A stretch of DNA of 64,000 nt from Coenobita brevimanus (Eukaryota; Arthropoda; Malacostraca; Decapoda; Coenobitidae): NCBI GenBank assembly GCA_032717465.1, contig CM064653.1, positions 36,870,103 to 36,934,102 on the forward strand. The letters are read 5' to 3'. Shown piece by piece: positions 33,326-43,429 of this stretch. Each line of letters begins with the position of its first letter. Positions within the stretch are counted from its first letter, which is position 1. The notes below the pieces were generated by a model, which was given only the letters and a program-made list of their open reading frames with translations, did not search any database and had not been told where the DNA came from. A program made the position numbers and the translations under genes.

Positions 33326-33620
33326 ACAGCCTGGATGCTTCACCGTTGCCACCACCGCTGCTCCTGCTGCTACTCCTGCTCCTGCTGTCTGCTCTTCCCT
33401 GCTGTTGGTGGCGCCCCCCCTGTCTGTGCACACCCCACACGCCGGCCTGCTGTCTGTACGGGGGCGGGGTGGGGGGGGAAGGACGGTGGTGGCGAAGTGG
33501 TGGTGGTGAAGGGTGGAGAAGAGAAACCGGTGCTGCAACTGGGAAAGGGAGAGAAGCCAAAGAGCCCGAGTGAACTGCCTCTTCCCTTCCTACCACCGCC
33601 CTGTTGAAAAAAATAGCCCT
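33326..33620. other. GC-rich stretch with CTGCTCCTG units
   Basis: CTGCTCCTGCTGCTACTCCT-like trinucleotides, then C-runs and GGGGCGGGGTGGGGGGG at about 33459-33477. A frame from 33346 starts at TTG and begins with a Leu run, which mimics a signal peptide. It lacks an ATG and any domain, so no gene is called. Confidence 0.4.
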
Positions 33621-34075
33621 AGTGTTCCGCGGAAAATCGGGGTGTTGGTGTTGTGGAACGGAGAGGAAAAACCACCGGGAGTGCTGTGGAAAAAACCGGG
33701 GTGGGGTGGTGTGGAAAACCGACCAACCGGGAGTGTCACTGCAGAGACAAAACCGGGTGGTGGTGGTGATGGTCTAGAAAACCGGAGAGTGGTGGTGGTG
33801 GTGGAGTCGCAGAGAGAAGAGATACCGGGTTTGGTGTTGTGGAAATACCGGGAGAGAGAAACCAGGGGTGTTGTGTGCAGAATCGGTGGTGGTGGTGGTG
33901 GTGGTGCACAGAGAGAAACCAGGGTGTTGCTGAGAGAGCCGGGGTATTGCAAAGAAAAGTCAGTGGTGGTGGTGGTGTTGCAGAGAAAAATATATATATA
34001 TAACCCAAGTGACTTGAGAAAACCCAAGTGCAGCATGGAGATTGTGGCAGAGTGAACTAAAATCATTGCCGTACA
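33621..34075. repeat. AAAACCGGGGTG keyword array
   Basis: The words AAAACCGG, AAACCGGGAGTG and GGTGTTGTGGA recur 10 or more times at 25-45 bp spacing, with embedded GGTGGTGGTG runs. A short TA run lies near 33991-34002. Confidence 0.75.
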
Positions 34076-34679
34076 GAGAAATTTATTGGTTTTGTTGTTC
34101 AGAAATAACCCGAGTTGCACAGAAAACAAAAATAACAAAGAGATTGGGAGTCAGAAAGCAAGAAGGAAGGAGGGGGGATTTGCTACAAGGAGAAGCACCC
34201 TAGAAGCGAAGAAAGAGAAAAGTGTTTATGTGAAGCCCAAGGGAAGACAAGAGGGATGAAGAGCCCGTTAGTAGATTCGGACGCTACAACCAGAGTTCCG
34301 AGCCAGGTAAAGAAAAAATCACACATACACACAGACTAAATCTATGTCTAAATGTTCCTTAAATTTTCCCCTCATCAAAAAAAATCCAGGTGCCCTCTCT
34401 GTCTGGAGGAAAAACAAATATTTTAAGGAAGCAAAGTGTGGTGGGGTTTTCAAAAGTCTCCCTGTGTTCACCTTTGAGTTCTGGAAACGTTCAATAATGC
34501 CCCCTTTTTCCCCCATCCCCCTTTTTCCCCCTCCCGCCTTCGTGATGTGGGGAGAGAAAATTTACCCATGGGTAAAAAAATCATCTCGAGATAAATCCAG
34601 CACACTTGGTGATGATGATGATGATTGTGGTGTGATAGCGACCAAGTGACCTAATTTGGCTGCTAGGGAGAGGCGCCCC
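34076..34679. other. Low-repeat DNA, possible splice donor
   Basis: No recognised gene. GAGCCAGGTAAAGAAA at about 34301 resembles a 5' splice site. A short (GAT)n lies at about 34612-34625. Confidence 0.3.
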
Positions 34680-34915
34680 CTCCACCTCTCCTCCCCCTTC
34701 CTCCCCAACCCCTCCCCCGCTCCTCCCCACCCCCACCCAACCCCACCCCCACCCACTTTCCACTCCCCACCCTCTCTTTCTCTCTCTCTCTCGCTCACTC
34801 TAGCCACCCACCCATCCTACCCCACCTCGTCCAACCCGCGGTGGTGTTGGTGGGGAGGAGGGGTGAGGGGTAAGAGGGTGGGTGGGGGTGGGAGGGGTGT
34901 CAGTGGGGGAGAGGA
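34680..34915. repeat. C-run block followed by G-run block (G4/i-motif potential)
   Basis: 34690-34770 carries many CCCC runs (CCCACCCCCACCCAACCCCA). 34839-34912 carries many GGG/GGGG runs (GGGGAGGAGGGGTGAGGGG, GGGTGGGTGGGGGTGGGAGG). Each strand therefore holds one G-quadruplex-prone segment. Confidence 0.8.
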
Positions 34916-35227
34916 CGTCGAAAGTATCAATAATGTTAATATAAATGAAATGTGTCCCACCAGTTGTTCCAGGGGGTATCTCTCTCTTACATTTTATTTT
35001 TTTCATTTTCTGTTCGTAATATATTCTCGATTTTTTTTTCTCTTACCTATGCAGTCTTCGCTAGGGTCTTGCACTCACCTGGTCCATATTAAGCATGGAC
35101 GTTAATTGGCTCATTCACTTTTCAAGAAGCAACTTAAATTGGACTGGAATGTAGGCCTTAATGTTACCAATAAGTCTTCACCTCATTGGGTTCAAAAAGA
35201 TTGGATTGCCTTTTATTTTTGTTAATC
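34916..35227. other. Unassigned A/T-rich DNA
   Basis: No gene and no array. T-runs at about 34998-35045. Confidence 0.45.
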
Positions 35228-35503
35228 TAACCTTCACTCCGATGATGTATTTTTATGTAATTCTGGCTGCCATAGGGCGATATTATATGGCTTCAGGACA
35301 CATGCTGTAGTGAAGGGGTTAATGAAGGCTGTATCCAATCCCTGTAGTTTAAAATAATCCAAAAATGAATTAGATTTTGTAGTTAGGGATTAGTGTAGGC
35401 TACATCTAACTCCTGTAGTTTGAAAAGTGTCCCCTAAGCTGAATTAAATCGCCCTGTAGTAGCAAGAGTGGAAAATAAGAATACTTGATTGGACTGAAGG
35501 TTT
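35228..35503. mobile_element. M1 foldback MITE with internal duplication
   Basis: Left end TAACCTTCACTCCGATGATG, middle TAGTGAAGGGGTTAATGAAG, right core AAGCTGAATTAAATCGCCC, then GTAGTAGCAAGAGTGG. The segment GGTTAATGAAGGCTGTATCC ... CTGTAGTTTAAAA is repeated as GATTAGTGTAGGCTACATCT ... CTGTAGTTTGAAA. This lengthens the copy to about 276 bp. Confidence 0.82.
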
Positions 35504-35524
35504 TTGATGATGCGTCTGTATCTT

Positions 35525-36190
35525 CCGACGCCCAGTCTAAATTTCAAAGCCAATCTTAACTAAAATCTAATTTCTTCTTCCACACCCTTACAGCCTCAAA
35601 ACCAAAACATTTAAAGGCCTGCACTTGACCGGGAGGGGGGCAGAAAAAAAAAATAAATAAATAAGCGAAAAAATTGGCCCATATATGATAAGGCATCACA
35701 AAAAAATCATTTCAGTCGCACCAAACATAAAACCGATTCTTGCAAAATAGGAAAATTGGACTAACCCCCAAATCTGTCCTAGTAAGTATTAGGAACAATC
35801 TACTAAAACGAAAGTTAAGTCTTGAAAAATAATAATAATAATAATTGGTGCTAAATTCCACATCAGTCCTTCCATAGTTCATGAGAAAATTTGCAGTTAT
35901 TCCAAAATCAGCCATTGTAAAAATCAGAAAAGATGCATGAAGTTTCATGTGGAATTCTTGGAAGTATTAGTGAATTGCAACTAAATCCAAAATCGACCAT
36001 ACTAAGTATCATGAATATTACTTAAGCTACAAAACATTCCTTGCAAGAATTGGAAAACCAGCTACAAATAAAGCCAAATCCAGCCTTTGCAAGAATCATC
36101 AAAGCTACCTCAGATCAGTCCTACAAAAAAATCTGCCCTGGTTATTAAAGTTAAGACCAAACACCATTCAAACAGTCATAATAACAAGCC
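35525..36190. repeat. AAATCNGNCC keyword array
   Basis: The words AAATCTGTCCTAGTAAGTAT, AAATCAGCCATTGTAAAAAT, AAATCGACCATACTAAGTAT and AAATCCAGCCTTTGCAAGAA recur at about 50-110 bp. Low identity; an old, A-rich array. Confidence 0.6.
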
Positions 36191-36200
36191 GCCCCTCCCT

Positions 36201-36219
36201 ACCAAAAAAAAAAAAAAAA
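36201..36219. repeat. Poly(A) run
   Basis: About 15 consecutive A followed by TCCCCC. Confidence 0.85.
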
Positions 36220-36392
36220 TCCCCCAAAGTCCAAAAGGTCTCCCAGTCGGCTTTCAAATTGCACTAAAATGCGAGAGTGGGCCGCCAATGAGGCAAAATG
36301 GCGAGAGCAGACCCAGCGAGCCTATTGGAGGACGTGTACACCTCAATGATTGTGCCTCTCATCAGCGACCTACAGCAGATCAGGGAGGCCAC

Positions 36393-36423
<31 letters not shown>

Positions 36424-36424
36424 C
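36220..36424. other. Unique stretch ending in (AG)n
   Basis: 36220-36392 is non-repetitive (CCGCCAATGAGGCAAAATGG). An AG array follows at about 36394-36418. No gene called. Confidence 0.45.
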
Positions 36425-36484
36425 CCATGCCAGCACAAGTTAGTACACCCACCCTCACTCGTACACGCTAGAGTAATCAGCCTA

Positions 36485-37905
36485 AGATAACCACACCCTA
36501 CAAGATAAGATAACCCTACAAGCTAAGATAATACTCCGTACTTGATAAGATAACTGCTCTTACAAACTAAGATAATGACCCGTATTTGATAAGATGACCT
36601 CCCCTGTAAGCTAAGATAATACTCCGTAGTATTTAAGATAATGATCCTTATAAGTTAAGCTTATATTTCGTATTGAATAAGACAATAACTCTTAGAAGAT
36701 AAGATTTCACTCCGTACAGAGTAAGATAATGACACCTGTAAGTTAAGATTTCCTTTTGTACATCCTACGATAATGATCCCTACGAGATTGGTAATGGCCA
36801 CTACAAGCTATCATGACCCATGCAAGCTATGATCAAGACCCATAGAAGCAATAGTTGTTACTCTAAAACCTACGATAACACTGTGTATTATGTAAGATCA
36901 TTACCCCTGCAACCTAACATAATGACCCCTGTAAGTTGAAGTAATGACCTGTACTGCACAAGGTAATGGTCCAATATTAGATAAGGATCCATACAAACCA
37001 AGGTAATTAATTGTATAAGATATCTGTCGTAGCAACCTATTACACTGACCCCTATTACCAAGGCAAACTACCTCTGGCCGCTGTAAGAATGACCCGTTGT
37101 AGCTAGATAATGACCTTTACAAACGATGATGATAGCTCCTACAAGCTGACCTAATGAACTGTAATTGTTATATACTGATCCCCATAACACACAGTACTTC
37201 CTCTTAAAGCCCGGGATGATTACTTTTATTTGATAAGCTAAAGACTCCAGCCAGTTACTTAATTACTCTTTATTAATTATACCACTAAGTTAAGGACAGT
37301 CACAAGCTAATTGACCTCATCTCGTTAAGTCAGTGACCTCTACATCAGAAGATAATGACCCTTGCGTGATGGACTAACGACTTGTGCTAGACGGAAAAAA
37401 TTACTTGATCACCAACAACGACAACAAAAAACTGACCTATGATATTGACCCCCAGCTAAGTACCCGCAAAGACAGTGACCTAAGATAACGACATGACAGA
37501 GATAATGACATGATCGAGATAATGACATGACTAAAATAATGATATGATTAAGACAAGGAACTGACTAAGGTAATGAATGACCAAGTTGATGATTTTTCTG
37601 AGATAAAGACGTGACTAAAGATAAAGAACTGACGAAGATAGAGACCTGACCTGCTATGACATTAACGTGACCTTGTTTGCTAAGACATTGACCTAAGTAA
37701 AGTGAATGACCTCTGCAAACTATTATAATGATTTGATCAGCTAAGATAATGACCTGACTAAAATAATTACCTAAGTTATTGACCTGGCCAGTTAAGATAA
37801 TGACCCAATACACTGACCTAAGTTATTGACCTGCCTGGCTGAGATGACCTGACGACCTGAGAATGACCTTTTGAAGTTAATGACCTACCCAGGCTAAGCT
37901 AATGA
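36485..37905. repeat. GATAATGACC keyword array
   Basis: The words AAGATAATGACC, AAGATAAC and AATGACCTGAC recur 50 or so times in 1.4 kb with irregular 15-40 bp spacing. The spacer theme drifts from TACAAGCTAAGATAA (36485-37000) to CCTGACTAAGATAATGA (37490-37850). No reading frame. Confidence 0.82.
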
Positions 37906-37989
37906 CCTGGATTAGATAATAGCCTTAAAAGTTAGTCTAATGAGTAGGTATTTATCATTAATGAGTCTAACTACTTAACGATGGCTCTG

Positions 37990-38870
37990 TGACCAATAAC
38001 CTGGTAATCTGATTGGAGTTAGTGTGACCTGATTGTCAGTAGTGTGATTGTGTTATTAGTATGACCTGATTGTGTTAATGGTATGATTGCGGTGACAGCA
38101 TGACTTCATTGTGTTGATAGTGTGACCCGATTGCGTTATTAGTGTGACCCGATTGCGTTATTAGTGTGACCTGATTGCGTTATTAGTGTGACCCGATTGC
38201 GTTATTAGTGTGATCAGATTGTGTTATTAGTGTGACCTGATTGCGTTATTAGTGTGACCTGAGTGTGTTATTTGTGTGACCAGATTGCGTTATTAGTGTG
38301 ACCAGATTGTGTTGATAGTGTGATTGTGTTATTAGTATGGTCTGATTCTGTTAATAGTGTGATTGTGTTATTAGTGTGACCTGATTGTGTTATTAGTGTG
38401 AGCTGATTGTATTTATAGTGTGATTGTGTTATTAGTATGACCTGATTGTGTTATTAGTGATTGTGTTATTAATATGAACTGATTACCGGTATATTAATAG
38501 TATGATTGTGTTATTAGTGTGACCTGATTGTGTTTTGGTGTGATTATGTTCTTAGTATGATCTGATTGTGTTAATAGTGTGGTTGTGTTAGTGTGACCTG
38601 ATTGTTAACGGTGTGATTATGTTCGTACTATGACCTGATTATGTTAATAGTGTTAATAGTGTCATTGTTAACGGTATGACCAGAGTGTGTTAAAAGCGTG
38701 ATATTTGTTTAACTTGTGTTGATTGTGTTTTTGTTATTAGTGAGTTGTGATTGTGCTGATAGTGTGATTAACTGTGTGAACTGATTGTGTTGATAGTGTG
38801 ATTGTGCTGATAGTGTGATTGTGTTGGTAGTATGACCTGATTTTGTTAATAGTGTGACCTGTTGGAGTTA
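37990..38870. repeat. 22-bp satellite GTGTGACCTGATTG + CGTTATTA
   Basis: At 38116-38330 the unit is 22 bp: GTGTGACCCGATTG then CGTTATTA. Around it the units drift (GTATGACCTGATTGTG, TTAATAGTGTGATTGTG). The array shares TGACCTGA with the neighbouring array upstream. Confidence 0.88.
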
Positions 38871-38928
38871 ACCCCTTCATACCAGGTGTCCTTTCCGAAA
38901 TATTACACAAATTTAACCTGTGACTTAC

Positions 38929-39117
38929 GGGTGAGGAGGCTCCCTAACACATTTTCCTAAGCGATTTATTTTGCTTATTATACCTTACTGACCTGTGTGT
39001 TATACAAATCCTTCCAGTATCGCCATACTCTGCATAAAGAATGTACAGTAGAATATTAACCACCTATATCCAAAACCAAATCAATAAGGAAGAGGTGTTA
39101 GGGAGCTTCCTTTACCG
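38929..39117. mobile_element. M2 MITE with about 25-bp TIRs, copy 1
   Basis: Left end GGAGGCTCCCTAACACATTT then TCCTAA; right end AGGAAGAGGTGTTAGGGAGC then TTCC, an inverted repeat of the left. The interior carries GCGATTTATTTTGCTT and CATACTCTGCA, both shared with 48785-48965. About 185 bp, non-coding. A 12-bp M1-like end (TTAACCCCTTCA) lies 50 bp upstream at 38869. Confidence 0.82.
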
Positions 39118-39169
39118 AATAGAATACGAGCTGAAGACGCACACTAAGAGCCTGGGCTTTGACTCGGGG

Positions 39170-39640
39170 GCTAGAAGTGTGAGGTAGACGATAGAAGTGT
39201 GAGGTAGACGCCAGAAGTGAGAGAGAGATAATATAAGCGTTAGATGATGGAAGTGTGATGTAAAGGATATGAATGTTTGTTAGATGATGGAAGTGTAAGA
39301 TAATCGATAGAAGTGTGAGTTAGACCACAGAAGTGTGAGTTAGGCAATAGAAGTGTGATACAGACGATAGAAATTTGAGATAGGCGATAGAATTGTGATT
39401 TAGACGATAGAAATTGGAGATAGACGATAGGTGTGTGATCTATAGACGATAGAAATATAAATGATCGAAGTGTGAGGCGATAGAAGTGTGAGTTAGGCAA
39501 AAGAAGTGTGAATCAGACGATAGAACTTTGAGTTAGACAATAGAAGCGTGTGTGAGTCGATAGAACTGCCTCCTAGTTGCTGCAAGTGTGACCCAACCGA
39601 TAGATATTTGAGCTAGGCGTCGGAAGTGTGATACTGACGA
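39170..39640. repeat. GATAGAAGTGTGAG keyword array
   Basis: AGACGATAGAAGTGTGAGTT-like units of about 20-22 bp, about 20 copies with single-base drift. Confidence 0.88.
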
Positions 39641-41290
39641 GAGAAGCTTGAGACAGACGTTAGAAAAATACAGCGGACGTTAGAATTATGATCCAAGTTT
39701 TGTATGTGCGATCAAGGTGTTAGAAGAAGGACCTAAATGTTAGAATGATCAGCAGGATGTTAGAATTATGATTTTAGACGTTAGAAGTGTGACTAGATAT
39801 GAGAAGTATGGCTTAAATGCTAGAAGTATGATCTAGACGTTTGAATTCTAACCTAGACGCTGGATATATGGCTTAGACGTTAGAAATATGCCTTAGAAAT
39901 TAGTAGTATGACCTAGACGTTGGAAATATGCCTTAGAAATTAGTAGTATGACCTAGACGTTAGAAATATGCCTTAGAAATTAGTAGTATGACCCAGACAT
40001 GACCTAGACCTTAGTTAGAACTGTGACTTAGACGTTAGAGGTTAAAAAAATGCCATAGAAAATAGAAGTATGAATGACAAGTTAGAAATATTACATAAAC
40101 ATTCGAAACATGCCTTAGACACTACAAGTATGACCCTCAAGTTAGAAGAATGTACTGCAGATTAGAAGCATGACATATACGTTGGTAGGATGAGTTAGAT
40201 GTTAAAAAGTATGATAAGGGATTCAGAAATACACTGGTTAGCAGTGCAGGGTTTAAATGTTAGAAATATAACCTATACATTGGAAGTATGATTTCAAGTT
40301 AGAAGTATGGCGTAGGTATTATAAGTATGAAGTAGACGCTAGAACTAATATATGAAGGCAGAAATATGATCGAGGCTAATATATAATCGGTTAGAATATC
40401 GCCCAGATGTTAGAAACGTTAGCTAGATATAGGAACGGCGATCTAGGCACTGTAAATATATCTAAGTGTTATGAATATGATCTCTGGGTTAGAAATATGA
40501 CCTGAATATTAGAAGAAATGTGAGACTAGTGTTAGAAGGAAGAAAAATACATGTTTGAAATCTATCCGAAATTTTAGAAGTATGATCTAGACCTTATAAT
40601 TGTAACCAAAATTCTATAAGTATGGCTTAGATGTTAGAAATGTAACCTGGATCTTAGAGGTATAAATCTAGACGCAGGGAAGTTTATCTAGATCGTAGAA
40701 TATGATCAGGTATAAGGAATATAATCTTAATATTGTAAGCAAGGCGTAGTCGGTAGAAGAACGACCTAAATGATTACGCATAGTAGAGATGTTGGTAATG
40801 CGACGGACGTTATACCAAATCCTAGCTGTTAGAAATGAGATAGATATTATAGCATGACTTAGGTGTTAGAAATTACAGAAATACGCATGACCAAAATGTT
40901 ACAATATGATTAAGACCTTGTGAGCCTGTCCTAGAGGTTAGAAATAGGATTTAGATGACTAGCGTAGCCCAGACGTTAAAAATATGACTTAGAAATTATA
41001 GCCTCTTAGAGATATAACTTAGATGATGTACCTTGACCTAGCTGTTGGAGGTGTAGCCGAGAGATTGTCAGTATAACGAAAAATACAAGTCCAAAATATA
41101 GCGCTGTTAGAAAAGGAGTTAGATGTTAGAAAGTACTAATTAGAAAAGGAGTTAGATGTTAGAAAGTACTAATTAGAAAAGGAGTTAGATGTTAGAAAGT
41201 ACTAATTAGAAAAGGAGTTAGATGTTAGAAAGTACTAATTAGACAGATAAGACATTTTAGAACTTTGACCGCGATGTTAGAAAAATTGTT
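39641..41290. repeat. GTTAGAAGTATGACC keyword array
   Basis: The words AGACGTTAGAAGTATGACC and GTTAGAAATATG recur over 1.65 kb. Two recent expansions lie inside. A 40-bp unit repeats three times at 39874-39993 with at most one or two differences. A 33-bp unit (TAGAAAAGGAGTTAGATG then TTAGAAAGTACTAAT) repeats four times perfectly at 41108-41239. Confidence 0.88.
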
Positions 41291-41302
41291 TGACTTCCTT
41301 AT

Positions 41303-41402
41303 TTAACCACTTCACTGCAATGACGTATTTCCTATTTTATCCCTTGCTAACTCCTGACGGTTTTATATTGTTTAGAGGAAACTTTTCGTACTAGAAGGGT
41401 TA
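41303..41402. mobile_element. M1 MITE, left half
   Basis: TTAACCACTTCACTGCAATG, then ACGTATTTCC, CTGACGGTTTTATATTG, TTTAGAGGAAAC and GTACTAGAAGGGTTAG. TTAA at the left end. Confidence 0.75.
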
Positions 41403-41411
41403 GATTCAGAA

Positions 41412-41610
41412 TACATTCATCCCTTCACCACTACATTCATCCCTTCACTGCTACATTCATCTCTTCACTGCTACATTCATCCCTTCACTGGTACATTCGT
41501 CCCGTCACTGCTACATTCATCCCTTCACTGTTACATTCATCCCTTCACTTACATTCATCCTTTCACTGTTACATTCATCCCTTCACTACTACATTCATCC
41601 CTTCACTACT
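41412..41610. repeat. 20-bp satellite ACATTCATCCCTTCACTGCT
   Basis: Ten near-identical units of 20 bp, one shortened by two bases. The unit contains CCCTTCACTGCT, which resembles the M1 terminus CCCCTTCACTAC. The array lies directly after an M1 half copy. Confidence 0.93.
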
Positions 41611-41667
41611 AAGAGTAAAATTGTTGAATATAGTTAAAAAAATAGTGAATTAGTTCATTTTTCATTC

Positions 41668-41802
41668 ACCGTGATATATATATATATATTTTTTTTTAGT
41701 TCATCTTTGCTCCATCCAGACGATTTTATTCAGCCCAGGAGAGAGAACTTGTATATAAGGAATAGATTAACGAAAGTCCTCTCTGATCCCTCCAACTTGA
41801 AG
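41668..41802. mobile_element. M1 MITE copy, right end lost
   Basis: CTCCATCCAGACGATTTTAT, TCAGCCCAGGAGAGAG, then GGAATAGATTAACGAAAG and CTCTGATCCCTCCAACTTG. A TA/T-run microsatellite occupies the A/T spacer of the left arm (41674-41698). Confidence 0.72.
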
Positions 41803-41822
41803 TCCCTTAACTCCTTCATTGC

Positions 41823-41868
<46 letters not shown>

Positions 41869-41910
41869 GCCAGACGGTTTTCTTCAATTTAGGAGATTTT
41901 TCTGGTTAAA
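41803..41910. mobile_element. M1 MITE copy containing (ATT)n
   Basis: CCTTAACTCCTTCATTGC, then an ATT microsatellite at 41823-41869, then TTGCCAGACGGTTTTCTTCA and ATTTAGGAG. The microsatellite exactly replaces the TTTTATTTTATTC spacer of the left arm. Confidence 0.72.
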
Positions 41911-41934
41911 ATCGGTGTAAATTTACCCCTTGGT

Positions 41935-42050
41935 AATAATAATAATGATAATAATAATAATAATATGACGTTGTCTTCTGTTAGCAAGAATAAAGTAAAT
42001 CAGATGTCCTCGTAGTGAAGAGGTCAAGCTGAATAGAATCGCGTGGGAGG
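41935..42050. mobile_element. M1 MITE right-arm piece with (AAT)n
   Basis: An AATAATAAT run at 41935-41965, then TATGACGTTGTC, GTTAGCAAGAATAAAG, AGATGTCCTCGTAGTGAAG and AAGCTGAATAGAATCGCG. The pieces are rearranged. Confidence 0.55.
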
Positions 42051-42056
42051 AGTAGG

Positions 42057-42057
<1 letters not shown>

Positions 42058-42112
<55 letters not shown>
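42058..42112. repeat. (TA)n microsatellite
   Basis: About 27 TA units abutting the 5' end of the SINE. Confidence 0.96.
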
Positions 42113-42115
<3 letters not shown>

Positions 42116-42328
42116 AGCAGCCGTGGCTCAGTGGGTTAGAGCGCTCCGCTCTGACCGAAGGGTCGGAGGATCGAATCCACCCAAGGGTCATTGGTAGACA
42201 TCAGGAAGGGCATCCGGTCATAAAATGCTACACGCTCCAATCCAAAGTCCTCTACCCAGGGGCAACGCCTTAGCCCTTATCCAAAAAGGGGTACCTGGCC
42301 TAAAACTCACTTTTTATATATATATATC
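42113..42328 (+). mobile_element. tRNA-derived SINE, family S2
   Basis: tRNA-like head with A-box TGGCTCAGTGGGTTAGAGCG (42124-42143), a perfect GCTC/GAGC D-stem, and B-box GGATCGAATCC (42168-42178). The body contains CAGGAAGGGCATCCGGTC, a motif I recognise from 3' ends of RTE-type LINEs and SINEs that use them. It ends at CTCACTTTTTATATATATA. The T-stem has a mismatch and the body continues past the head, so this is a SINE and not a tRNA gene. Confidence 0.85.
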
Positions 42329-42344
42329 GTACCAAAAGGGTTAA

Positions 42345-43385
42345 GTGACCTGTGATATACAAGGGAAGTGTGATGTTTGAATGACCTGACCTGTTTTAAT
42401 GACCTGACCTGTTTTAATGACCTGACCTGTTTCAGTGACCTGGCTTCTTTAATGACCTGGCTTCTTTAATGACCTGACGTCTAATTGACCTGACTTTTAA
42501 TGACCTGACTTGTTCTGATGACCTGACCTGTTTTAATGACCTGACCTGTTTTAATGACTTGTAATGTTAAAGTTAATTGTGACGTCATGCGACGTGTGAA
42601 TTTCAAGTTACAGCTTGTGTTAATATGTCCTGTGATATTGAATAATCTGAATTTTTTTTTTTTTTTATAATCTGTGATGTTGGGTGACCTACTCTGTATA
42701 AATGACCTTTGATGTGCAGGCGACCAGTGCTGTTAAATGCCTGTAATGAGATGAAATGCTCTGACCTGCTTATACAGACCTATGAATGACATGACCTTTA
42801 TAATGACTTGATCTTCCTAATGAGGTGATCTCATTTTTGTGACATGACACACATATATGAACTGACCTGTCTTGTTACCTGTGTATCGTAATGACCTGCT
42901 GTAATTGACCTGACCCACGTAAATAACCAGTCTTTATAATGGCTTGACGTACCTTATTGTCCTGATTTTTCTAAAATCTTCATCGATCAGGTGACCTGAT
43001 CTAATGGCATAACCTGTCAGTGATAGAACAGGTTGATAACCAGATGATATGTCTAAATAATCTGATCTTTTACAGTGACCTGACCTTTAAATTTGACCAT
43101 TCTTTAGAGTGACATGGCCTTTCAAAATGACGTGACCTTTCAGAATGACCTTTGTAATATTTTGAATGACCTAACCTTTCAAAGATGACCTGACCTTTCA
43201 GAATCACCTCCTTTTAAAATATTTTTAATTACGTAACCTTTCAAAGATGACCTGACTTTTCTAAGTGACCTAACGCATTTATTGACCAAACATATCTAAT
43301 TGACCTAATCTCTGAAAATGACCTGGTCTTTCTAAATGACCTGTTCTGTCTAACCTAACTGAATTATCTAATATATCTAAATAAC
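42345..43385. repeat. AATGACCTGACC keyword array
   Basis: AATGACCTGACCTG and TTTAATGACCTG are repeated about 40 times. The first part (42375-42560) is regular, with a 21-22 bp unit. Later units drift to ACCTTTCAAAGATGACCTG. Rich in TGACCT hexamers. Confidence 0.88.
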
Positions 43386-43429
43386 TTGGGTGGGTGGAAG
43401 TTGCTATCTAAAGGGTGATATTTTAACGG

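Noticed and set aside
33346..33573. Frame beginning with a Leu run, like a signal peptide
   Set aside because: The start is TTG and the Leu run comes from CTG/CTC trinucleotide units. The rest is Gly/Arg low complexity.
41412..41610. CRISPR-like or telomeric repeat
   Set aside because: Plain 20-bp tandem array without spacers; the unit does not match known telomeric repeats.
42113..42190. Candidate tRNA gene
   Set aside because: Has A- and B-boxes but a mismatched T-stem, no matching acceptor pairing at the expected distance and a SINE body downstream.
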